From an uncultured bacterium (lineage in GTDB: Bacteria > Cyanobacteriota > Vampirovibrionia > Gastranaerophilales > Gastranaerophilaceae), in contig CAIPUE010000017.1 in assembly GCA_903868125.1 (NCBI GenBank), forward strand, positions 22,145-86,144: a DNA stretch of 64,000 nt. The letters are read 5' to 3'. The stretch's first letter is position 1, and the number at the start of each line of letters is the position of its first letter. Position numbers and translations under genes: made by a program. A model generated the notes under the pieces. The model did no database searches. It had not been told where the DNA came from and saw nothing but the letters and a program-made list of their open reading frames with translations. Shown piece by piece: positions 6,706 through 14,346 of this stretch.

Positions 6706-9027
6706 TCACTTTTTTACTGATGACAACGAATCGCTAGGCTTGAGCATTATATTTTCATCCAGATGGAACTGTAATCCCATCGCGGTATGGACATTTATTA
6801 ATGAAATGATCCAAGCAAGCGTTGATTCGGCACCCTGATTAGCGTTAATTCCCTGTCTTTCAAGTCCGTCACTACAACCGCCCGTTTTATAATCACAAAC
6901 AGGAAGTTGCAAGTCGTTTTGCCCCAAAAACCAGCCCAAACATCTTTCGCTTTCCTCAAACCATTTTTTGTCGCCTGTTGCGATATAAACATCCAAACAC
7001 GCATCAATCAAGCCCTTGACTTCAATCGGCTGTTGGTCAAACATGGAACGATTCCCGTTTATTTCAAGCCATCCGTTATTTCCTATTATAGATAAATGCC
7101 CATTCGGCGCGGTCTGAATTTTCAAAAGCCATTCTAAAGCTGTTATCCCTGTATCGTATATCTCAGAATCAGACATCCCTTTCCCCGCAATAATTAACGC
7201 ATGAGGCAAAACTGCATTTGCATAAGTCGCTGTATCTTCGCACCAAAACCATTCTTCAGACGAATTATTTTTAAACAGTTGATGTATTTTTTTTGCCAAA
7301 TCATCACGAAGTTTACGAGCCGAAACATCGCCGCCGTAAATCGACAAATAAGCCTGTAAGCCAAGCACTGCGTAGCCCCATGCCCGAGGTGAGGTAAAAT
7401 GTTCAACTACAGGTAGCGCATCAAGAAACAAGCGCATAGCCATATTTCGAATTGAACTGTCCGGCGCATCTTTTACCGTTATACCCAAGCCCCATAACGC
7501 TCGTGCGTGCGAATCTTCGCTTCCTGCAAGTTCCATCCACCTGCGGTCATAGGACATAAAATTGCGAAACCTGCCGTTTTCTTCATTAAAAGCATAAAAT
7601 AAAAATCCAAGATATTTTTGAATTAAAGGAAAAACTTCTTTTTCCTTCCTAAGCGAATAATATTTCGTAATCGCGATTAATCCCCGAGCATTATCATCAA
7701 CGCAATAACCATGATGAAGATTGGGAATTGTATATTTTGCGTGCTGCAAAAGTCCCGTGTCATCCGTCAATGTTTTCAGGTGGGACAAATTTATTTCGGG
7801 CAAATCGTTAAATATTTTATTATATTTAATGCCAACTTCTTGGACATTTTCAAGTAATTTTCGTTCCTTAATCTCAGAAATCACTTTTAAATGTCTTTTG
7901 GCAACTTCTTTCCAAATCATCGCCCTGCCGTATTGGTATCCCTTAACCCTCATTATTTCTCGTTCATGGTCGTTTGATAACAAATTATTTATTTCTTCAG
8001 CCATAGCCATAGCATTATTGAACGGAACCAATTTTCCTCGTCCGTCGGCAAGTAATTCCTCGGCATGCCAGAACGGTGTCGAAACCACAGCCGTACCGGC
8101 ACCCAGTGCATAAGCTAAAGTTCCTGATGTTATTTGCTCTTTTTTTAAATAAGGTATGGCGTAAATTTTTGCCGTTTGAAGATATTGAATAAGCGTGTCC
8201 AGTTTGACAAAGTGATTATGAAATATAATATGATTTTCCATCCCTAATTTATTAATCAACTGTTGCAAGTCATGTCTGTAAGAATCTCCCGATTTTTCAA
8301 GAATATGCGGGTGGGTTTGACCTACTATCACATACATAGCATTTGGGTGTTTTTCAACAATTGCGGGCATAGCTTCTATCATTGACTCAATCCCCTTGCT
8401 GGGACCAAGAAGTCCAAAGGTAAGGATTATATCCTTATTCTCAAATCCGAAACTTTTATTAAATAATCCGGGAGTCTTAAACGTAGTATCAGGAATCCCA
8501 TGCGGAATAAAAGAAATCATTTCCCTGTCTATATCATAAACTTTTATAAGTATATCAACGGCTTTTTTACTCATTACGAGCAATCTATCGGAATATTTTG
8601 CCAATCCTTTCATTATTTTTCGCTGGCCGTCGGTTGGGTCTTCAAGCACTGTGTGCAAATTCGTAATAACAGGCATTTTTAGGAATTTAATCATATGTAA
8701 AATGTGTGAACCGTCTTCTCCTCCGAAAATACCGTATTCATGTTGAACAATAACGGCATCATATTGGTTGGCATTAAGATAATCCGCTGCCCAAAAATAA
8801 TCGGATTGAACATTTTGTCTTATTCTAAACTTAACTTGAGGGGGATATTTGTACCCTTCGGGGATATCATCCATGGCAACGTTTATTAAATTTTTTTCTT
8901 GTCTTAATTCTCTTGCCAGTGATTGGCTTAAATCTGTAGTAAAAGTGGCAATACCGCATTGCCTTGGGAGGTAGTTACCTATTACGGCAATTTTTCCGAT
9001 ATTGTCATTTTTACGTGGATTTAACAT
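6706..9027 (-). CDS. GT4 glycosyltransferase fused to an (alpha/alpha) toroid-like C-terminal domain
   Basis: Residues 1-390 form a GT-B fold glycosyltransferase of family GT4. The N-terminal Rossmann part has GNYLPRQCGIATF and VIVQHEYGIFGG. The C-terminal part has LTFGLLGPSKGIE and TSGTLAYALGAG with the downstream HAEELL. Residues ~410-760 are rich in Trp/His helices (HARALWGLG, AWGYAVLGLQAYL) like helical-toroid sugar-processing domains. The protein is cytosolic. It is the last gene of a four-gene minus-strand operon and overlaps the preceding GH130 gene by 17 bases, so the two are coupled. The donor and acceptor cannot be read from sequence. With GH130 partners, a mannose-containing product is the natural guess (inference). 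Confidence 0.85.
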   Translation of the reverse strand: MLNPRKNDNIGKIAVIGNYLPRQCGIATFTTDLSQSLARELRQEKNLINVAMDDIPEGYKYPPQVKFRIRQNVQSDYFWAADYLNANQYDAVIVQHEYGIFGGEDGSHILHMIKFLKMPVITNLHTVLEDPTDGQRKIMKGLAKYSDRLLVMSKKAVDILIKVYDIDREMISFIPHGIPDTTFKTPGLFNKSFGFENKDIILTFGLLGPSKGIESMIEAMPAIVEKHPNAMYVIVGQTHPHILEKSGDSYRHDLQQLINKLGMENHIIFHNHFVKLDTLIQYLQTAKIYAIPYLKKEQITSGTLAYALGAGTAVVSTPFWHAEELLADGRGKLVPFNNAMAMAEEINNLLSNDHEREIMRVKGYQYGRAMIWKEVAKRHLKVISEIKERKLLENVQEVGIKYNKIFNDLPEINLSHLKTLTDDTGLLQHAKYTIPNLHHGYCVDDNARGLIAITKYYSLRKEKEVFPLIQKYLGFLFYAFNEENGRFRNFMSYDRRWMELAGSEDSHARALWGLGITVKDAPDSSIRNMAMRLFLDALPVVEHFTSPRAWGYAVLGLQAYLSIYGGDVSARKLRDDLAKKIHQLFKNNSSEEWFWCEDTATYANAVLPHALIIAGKGMSDSEIYDTGITALEWLLKIQTAPNGHLSIIGNNGWLEINGNRSMFDQQPIEVKGLIDACLDVYIATGDKKWFEESERCLGWFLGQNDLQLPVCDYKTGGCSDGLERQGINANQGAESTLAWIISLINVHTAMGLQFHLDENIMLKPSDSLSSVKK

Positions 9028-10480
9028 AATTTTTGAGTCCCTTTCCTTTTTGAATATTATTAAATAAGTCAGATAATGATACGGTTACTATTCCTGAACA
9101 TGTATCAGACATTGCATATGGAATAATCAAGCTATCATTATGGAGCATCGCCCCACAGGAATAAACTACGTTTGGGACGTACCCTTCGCGTTCTTCTTGA
9201 TTGCAACTAAGCAACGGCTCACTCATATTACCAATGATTTTTACAGGATTTTCAATATCCAGTAGGATAACTCCAATGGAGTATTCTCTCATCGGACCTA
9301 CCCCATGGGTAAGTAAAATCCACCCGTATTCTGTTTCGATAGGTGAACCACAATTGCCTATTTGCACGAATTCCCACGAGTTTTCGGGAACTTTTAAAAG
9401 TTCGGCATTATGCCAAAAGTGGATGTTATCAGAAGACATCAAGTACAAATTCTCTCCGTCAACACGAGATATCATCATGTATTTGCCGTTAATTTTTCGA
9501 GGAAAAAGTGCCATTCCTTTATTTTTTGAAAATTCTCCGTTTAGTGTAATCATCTTAAAGGTGAGAAAATCTTTTGTTTCAATAATTTGAGGCAGGATTT
9601 TATGTCCGTTATACGCAGTATAAGTCGCATAATAAGTAACACTTCCATCATCATCCACAAATCTTACAAATCGTGCGTCTTCAATTCCGTTGCTGTCATT
9701 TTGTGAAGCAGGAAAAATGATTTTTTCTGATAATTCCTGTTCAAGTTTAAATTGTAGTTCGTAATTAGATTTTGCAAGCCACATTATGTTTTCACCGACA
9801 TCCTTGTGCTCAGAATCTATAACCATCTCTAAAACCCCCATCAAATCAGAGAGCAGAAATTCCTCAGGAAGCAATTCATAAGCCAGCTTCGAAATTACAT
9901 TTTCAGTTTTTTGCATTTCCGCAAGTTTTAGAAAAAATGTTGTTTTATCATAAACAGGATTGCTGGCAATATTAGCCCTTTCAGCGTAAGGACTGGTTTT
10001 ATCGAAAGTGAATTCGCAATTTTTATCAACAATTCCGCTTCTAAATTCTATTGAAGAAATATGACCTTCACCTACTGAGCGAAAACTTAAAATGAAGCGT
10101 AAACTATCTTTATCCACTCCGCTTTGGTCAGGATGCGCAACGATTGAGGGGTTAAAGAATGCTGCTGCCTGAATAGAATATTCACAAGAAAAATAAGCTC
10201 CCAAAAGTGCACGTCTATTGTTACTCATCTGTACATCCCGAGGAACCAATCTTTTTATTTCGTTGTAATTTGTATCAAACGCATCCCAAATATTTTTATG
10301 TCGATTAGAAAAATTTGTAGTTACTCTTCCCAATACTTGCTCTACGTGATCTTCAGATAAGCTCAAAACTCTCGCTATAACCCTTTTTATGCGGTCTTCT
10401 TCTTTTGGAATATGCGGTTTTATAATAACACGCGAACAATTCGGTAAAAATTTTTCATCAATTCTTTTAATCTTTAGCAT
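9011..10480 (-). CDS. GH130-family beta-mannoside phosphorylase-like protein, long form
   Basis: This 489-residue protein has a ~170-residue N-terminal helical extension (RVIARVLSLSEDHVEQVLGR) followed by a five-bladed propeller typical of GH130. Markers are GIEDARFVRF (region of the catalytic Asp), GNCGSPIETEYGWILLTHG and YVPNVVYSCGA near the end. GH130 enzymes mostly cleave beta-mannosides with phosphate to give mannose-1-phosphate, with no signal peptide needed. Some members are hydrolases. The gene is downstream of a shorter GH130 paralogue (spacing 147 bases filled by heptads) and overlaps the following glycosyltransferase. Exact substrate unknown. Confidence 0.85.
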   Translation of the reverse strand: MLKIKRIDEKFLPNCSRVIIKPHIPKEEDRIKRVIARVLSLSEDHVEQVLGRVTTNFSNRHKNIWDAFDTNYNEIKRLVPRDVQMSNNRRALLGAYFSCEYSIQAAAFFNPSIVAHPDQSGVDKDSLRFILSFRSVGEGHISSIEFRSGIVDKNCEFTFDKTSPYAERANIASNPVYDKTTFFLKLAEMQKTENVISKLAYELLPEEFLLSDLMGVLEMVIDSEHKDVGENIMWLAKSNYELQFKLEQELSEKIIFPASQNDSNGIEDARFVRFVDDDGSVTYYATYTAYNGHKILPQIIETKDFLTFKMITLNGEFSKNKGMALFPRKINGKYMMISRVDGENLYLMSSDNIHFWHNAELLKVPENSWEFVQIGNCGSPIETEYGWILLTHGVGPMREYSIGVILLDIENPVKIIGNMSEPLLSCNQEEREGYVPNVVYSCGAMLHNDSLIIPYAMSDTCSGIVTVSLSDLFNNIQKGKGLKNYVKST

Positions 10481-10506
10481 ACTTTTAATTCCTTCTTTTT
10501 GTTTAG

Positions 10507-10630
10507 TGAGAGGTGAGTTGAACAGTTGAACAGTCGAAAAGTTGAATAGTTGCGTGGGAGCTTACCGTTCACCGTTCACCGTTTACCGTTTACTCCGTCG
10601 CCCCCTCACTTCTCACCTCTCACCTCGTCA
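10507..10630. repeat. Heptanucleotide repeat array between the two GH130 genes
   Basis: It contains TTACCGT TCACCGT TCACCGT TTACCGT TTACTCC (10562-10596) and CTCACTT CTCACCT CTCACCT (10605-10625). The outer ends are inverted copies (GTGAGAGGTGAG at the left, CTCACCTCTCACC-like at the right), and an octamer-like AGTTGAAC run lies between. The right end touches the stop codon of the upstream GH130 gene. The array resembles cyanobacterial short tandemly repeated repetitive sequences. Confidence 0.8.
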
Positions 10631-11566
10631 CGTTGCATTCCTCGACCTATTAAGACATAAGTCAATCAAATCGCTAGCCTTGGCAGTCCCAACACACATA
10701 ACACTGTCAGCGCCACCCCAATAAATTTTTATATTGCCGTCATCTTCTAAAACCGCACCGCAGGTGAAAACCACATTTGAAACATAACCTGTTATTTCAT
10801 GTGGGTCTTCAGGTTGCAAAATCCAATCATCGGCAACCCCTAAGATTTTGGAAGGGTCATTTAAATCATGCAAGGCGACGCCTAGACGATAAACCGCACC
10901 GGCCATGGTTTCAAAAACGCCGTGATAGATATTCAACCAACCTTTATCTGTTTTGATTGGAGTTGCCCCCGGACCGATTTTCATCTCATCCCAATGGTAA
11001 GGTTCGGGTTTTATTATCACTTTTGAATTCCCCCAGTGGATTAAATCAGGCGAATACGATATCCAGATAGCCCATTTTGAGATTTCCGAATGAGGCCTAT
11101 CCAGCCTCACGTACTGACCGTTAATTTTCTCAGGAAAAATCACCACATTTCTCAAATCAGATTGAGTAATCAACGAAATACGCTCCACCGTTTTAAAATC
11201 CTTAGTTTTAGCAAGCCCTATACGAACACCATGTTTGGAATAAGCGCTGTAGGTAAGCAAAAAGTCGTCATCGATTTGGCTTATGCGAACATCCTCCACT
11301 CCATATTTTTCATATTCACTAAAAATCGCATCGGTAGATGGAGTCAAAAACGGTTCAGGTTCGACATTGAAATTGTAACCGTCCTTACTTTGAGCCATCC
11401 CGATTACGGAACGACCGTTTTGCAAATGGGAACGAAACAGCATTATATATTTGCCGTTATATTTTGTAATACCTGCGTTATGCACGGTATGAACAGAATA
11501 CGGTACATTATTTTTAGTCAGAATAGGATTTTTTTTGTATCTTGTTACTATTTGATTTTTCATCAA
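10628..11566 (-). CDS. GH130-family beta-mannoside phosphorylase-like protein, short form
   Basis: This 312-residue five-bladed propeller belongs to the PH1107-related/GH130 family. It has NAGITKYNGKYIMLFRS, GVEDVRIS (catalytic Asp region), GPGATPIKTDKGWLNIYHGV and the closing YVSNVVFTCGAVLEDDG. The expected reaction is reversible phosphorolysis of a beta-mannosidic linkage in the cytosol. It is smaller than its neighbour because it lacks the N-terminal extension. It is preceded by a GT4 gene with a 21-base gap and followed by a heptad array that begins at its TGA. Pairing of short and long GH130 proteins in one operon suggests two linkage specificities or a heteromer (inference). Confidence 0.87.
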   Translation of the reverse strand: MMKNQIVTRYKKNPILTKNNVPYSVHTVHNAGITKYNGKYIMLFRSHLQNGRSVIGMAQSKDGYNFNVEPEPFLTPSTDAIFSEYEKYGVEDVRISQIDDDFLLTYSAYSKHGVRIGLAKTKDFKTVERISLITQSDLRNVVIFPEKINGQYVRLDRPHSEISKWAIWISYSPDLIHWGNSKVIIKPEPYHWDEMKIGPGATPIKTDKGWLNIYHGVFETMAGAVYRLGVALHDLNDPSKILGVADDWILQPEDPHEITGYVSNVVFTCGAVLEDDGNIKIYWGGADSVMCVGTAKASDLIDLCLNRSRNAT

Positions 11567-11587
11567 TCTATATCCCCCTCCTCATTT

Positions 11588-12640
11588 TTATCTTAATTGC
11601 ATTTTATCATTTTTTCTCAAAACAATCCCTTTAGACATATCAAGAATTTGCTTGTAAATTTCAATGTAATTATCAACCATTATCTCCACGCTAAATCTTT
11701 TTTCAACTGTGTTTCTGCAACATTGTCTATCTATTTGAGAAATTTTTCCAACCGCAAAAACAGCACCCTTTACATCAGAAACAATAAATCCATTTTTGCC
11801 GTCATCAATCAATTCGGGCATACTGCCCTTATTAAAGGCGATTACAGGAGTTCCGCAAGCCATAGCCTCGACAACGGAAAGCCCAAAAGGTTCTGCAAAA
11901 AATATCGGATGCAATAGAGCGTAAGCTCCGCCCAACAATTCATTCCGTTTTTCAGGTCCGACACTGCCGATATAAGTGATATTTTGCGAAAAATGCGGCG
12001 AAATTTCTTTATCAAAATAATCTTGGTCTTGGATTATTCCTGCCATGACTAATTTTCTATTAGAAGATTTTGCAATTTCGATTGCTTCTTTTGCACCTTT
12101 ATCAGGGTGCATGCGCCCGAAAAACAATAAATAATCGCCCTGCTCCTTTTTGAAAGTAAACTGCTCAAGATTAAGCCCATGATAAACAGTCGCTATATAA
12201 TTGAGCTTATCCGACCTGTCTGAATTACTAATTGAAACATAATGGGTTTTATTGTTATATTTTTCATATACAGGAAGAATAGCAGGGGACGAAAACCCAT
12301 GAATGGTCGTAAGAACAGGGGTATTGACAAGTCCGCTGTAAGTAAGCGGCAGAAAATCGAAATTATTATGTATCACATCAAATTCATCAGCATGTTCAAA
12401 AACTTCAGAGATATGAAGACACTCAAAGACTTTAGGCTCGATTGTCTTATCTTCTTCATAACCTCTAGGACATACGGCACAAAGCTCACCCGCCGTTATC
12501 GAATCCTCTGTAGCGAATAAAGTAACTTCAATTCCCTTTTTAACCAAACCTTCGCAAAGCAATGAAGCTATATTTTCCCATGGCCCGTAGTGTCTTGGGG
12601 GCGTCCTCCATGCGATAGGCGATATTAATGCTATTTTCAT
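11588..12640 (-). CDS. GT4 family glycosyltransferase
   Basis: This is a 350-residue GT-B enzyme. The N-terminal glycine/proline start is PIAWRTPPRHYGPWE, the acceptor-side motif is IHNNFDFLPL, the donor domain has LLFFGRMHPDKG, and the EX7E motif EPFGLSVVE is followed by AMACGTPVIAF. It transfers a sugar from a nucleotide donor with retention. It is the first gene of the GT-GH130-GH130-GT operon on the minus strand. No strong Shine-Dalgarno precedes the ATG (AAAGAAG only). The combination of synthesis-type and phosphorolysis-type enzymes points to a storage or osmolyte mannoside, or to glycan salvage (inference). Confidence 0.88.
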   Translation of the reverse strand: MKIALISPIAWRTPPRHYGPWENIASLLCEGLVKKGIEVTLFATEDSITAGELCAVCPRGYEEDKTIEPKVFECLHISEVFEHADEFDVIHNNFDFLPLTYSGLVNTPVLTTIHGFSSPAILPVYEKYNNKTHYVSISNSDRSDKLNYIATVYHGLNLEQFTFKKEQGDYLLFFGRMHPDKGAKEAIEIAKSSNRKLVMAGIIQDQDYFDKEISPHFSQNITYIGSVGPEKRNELLGGAYALLHPIFFAEPFGLSVVEAMACGTPVIAFNKGSMPELIDDGKNGFIVSDVKGAVFAVGKISQIDRQCCRNTVEKRFSVEIMVDNYIEIYKQILDMSKGIVLRKNDKMQLR

Positions 12641-12867
12641 ATTTGCTTCTTTCCCGCACTAAATTAATGCGGACCTTAATAACAATTATAACATTTATGA
12701 ATAATATAATAATGTCAAGCCGACAGTTGTGGGGTTGCATGAGTTTAAGAGTAGAATTGAAAATTATACCAAATTGAAAAACGTGATATGTTAAAATTTT
12801 TTAAAACCTAATGGCTTTTTATTTTTTGAATTATAATATTATTGTGAGGGGATTGGCAGTAATATTC

Positions 12868-13746
12868 ATGAAAAAGTTTTTAATTTTAATAATGGTCTTG
12901 TTTGTACAATTTGTATTTAGTATACCTTGTTTTGCCATCAAAATAGGGTTGCAAAACGGTGTAAACAAGACTTTTATAGGTACTTCCTCGCAAGGACAAA
13001 TCCTAAATGCCCAAACAAACAAACTTTTATACACAATGCCTGCGATGAAAGGCTATGAAATCAGAGCTTACAAAAACAGTATTGCTATTAAAATCCAAGG
13101 AGATTTTTTCGACCTAAAAACGAATTATGCAGTAATAAAACCCGCTCTGGGCGGATATATAAGCGCAAAAGGAAAATGGTACAGAGGATTTTTTATTATT
13201 TATAACAGAAATGGGGCTCTGACTGTAGTTAATAATGTAGAAATAGAGGATTATATTAGAGGAGTGGTGCCTTCAGAAATGCCTTCAGGTTGGAATTATG
13301 AAGCACATAAAGCACAAGCGGTTGCTGCAAGGAGTTATGCCCTCGCAAATTTAGGAAAACGGGCTAATTCAGGATATGACTTAAAAGATACGCCTGAAGA
13401 CCAAGCCTATGGCGGAGCCAGTGCGGAAGCGTCAAGAACTAACCAAGCTGTGGAGGAAACTAAGGGGATTGTTTTAATTTACAATCTTAAAATTATTCCC
13501 GCTTACTATTCAGCCTCTGCAGGAGGGCAAACTTCCAGTTCTTCCGATGTTTGGACGAAAAATCTACCTTACTTGAAATCCGTTCCGTCTTTTGATGATA
13601 ATATCAAAAAAAACGGACACGGGGTAGGTATGTCACAACATGGAGCAAATAACTTAGCTAAAAAAGGCTATAATGCCTATCAAATTCTACAATACTTCTA
13701 CAAAGGAGTTAAGTTTGCGAGAATTAATCCTGATTATTATAAATAA
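12868..13746 (+). CDS. SpoIID/LytB-domain secreted protein
   Basis: A signal peptide (MKKFLILIMVLFVQFVFSIP, cut near CFA) leads into a SpoIID domain: VEIEDYIRGVVPSEMPSGW, AHKAQAVAARSYAL, YYSASAGGQTSSSSDVW and GHGVGMSQHGANNLA. SpoIID proteins are lytic transglycosylases acting on peptidoglycan stripped of stem peptides, and non-sporulating bacteria, including cyanobacteria, also carry them. A longer frame begins at 12811, but the methionine at 12868 gives a clean signal peptide, so I start there. The catalytic Glu is probably that in VPSEMP. It is outside an operon. Confidence 0.88.
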   Translation: MKKFLILIMVLFVQFVFSIPCFAIKIGLQNGVNKTFIGTSSQGQILNAQTNKLLYTMPAMKGYEIRAYKNSIAIKIQGDFFDLKTNYAVIKPALGGYISAKGKWYRGFFIIYNRNGALTVVNNVEIEDYIRGVVPSEMPSGWNYEAHKAQAVAARSYALANLGKRANSGYDLKDTPEDQAYGGASAEASRTNQAVEETKGIVLIYNLKIIPAYYSASAGGQTSSSSDVWTKNLPYLKSVPSFDDNIKKNGHGVGMSQHGANNLAKKGYNAYQILQYFYKGVKFARINPDYYK

Positions 13747-13805
13747 CACTGAGTTGCATTTATTAAGTATTTTTAACAATTGAGAGCAATATTTCTTTAT
13801 AACCC

Positions 13806-13833
13806 TTGCCAAAACTGAATAAATGGGTATAAT
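13806..13833 (+). promoter_or_regulatory. Promoter of the HU gene
   Basis: TTGCCA (13806-13811), 16-base spacer, TATAAT (13828-13833). It predicts a leader of about 120 bases containing a hairpin (TTAAATGG ... CCATTAA, 13893-13917) ahead of the AAGGAGG ribosome site. Confidence 0.65.
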
Positions 13834-13962
13834 AATTATGGTTGTTCCAGTTAAATTGGGGCATGGTAGTGTAAGACCAAGCATTTGACAGGTTAAATGG
13901 TTATTTGGAGCCATTAACAAAAAATAAAATTGTCAATGATGGTAAAAAAAAGGAGGTTCTAT

Positions 13963-14235
13963 ATGAACAAAGACGAATTGATAAAAGAGGTTTCAAAAAA
14001 AGCGAAAGTTTCTCAAAAAGCTACCGCGGATGTTATTGCGGCTGTTTTAGAAACAATCGAAAAGACTGTTGCTAAAGGCAAAAAGGTAACACTTGTAGGG
14101 TTTGGTACGTTTGAACCACGTAAAAGAGCTGCTAGATTGGGTCGTAACCCTCAAACAGGTGCTGAGCTTAAAATCTCTGCAAAAACTGTTCCTGCTTTTT
14201 CAGCAGGTAAAAAATTCAAAGAACTTGTTAAATAG
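13963..14235 (+). CDS. hup: DNA-binding protein HU
   Basis: This 90-residue histone-like protein dimerises and bends DNA. The family signature VGFGTFEPRKRAARLGRNPQTG is intact, as are the N-terminal helices (MNKDELIKEVSKKAKVSQ) and the AFSAGKKFKELV tail. An ATG at 13930 in the same frame would add 11 residues. The strong AAGGAGG directly upstream fixes the start at 13963. The gene has its own promoter and a long perfect terminator, as expected for an abundant protein. Confidence 0.97.
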   Translation: MNKDELIKEVSKKAKVSQKATADVIAAVLETIEKTVAKGKKVTLVGFGTFEPRKRAARLGRNPQTGAELKISAKTVPAFSAGKKFKELVK

Positions 14236-14262
14236 TAATTTAATAAGTTTTTGATTCTTTTA

Positions 14263-14306
14263 ACATTGGCGGTGAAAATTTTAATTTTCACCGCCAATGT
14301 TTTTTG
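14263..14306 (+). terminator. Terminator of the HU gene
   Basis: Perfect 18-bp stem (ACATTGGCGGTGAAAATT / AATTTTCACCGCCAATGT) with a 2-base centre, followed by TTTTTT. It lies 27 bases after the HU stop. Confidence 0.92.
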
Positions 14307-14346
14307 CTACTGCTACAGGGGTCTTTTTTTGTGATAATCTAGGTGT

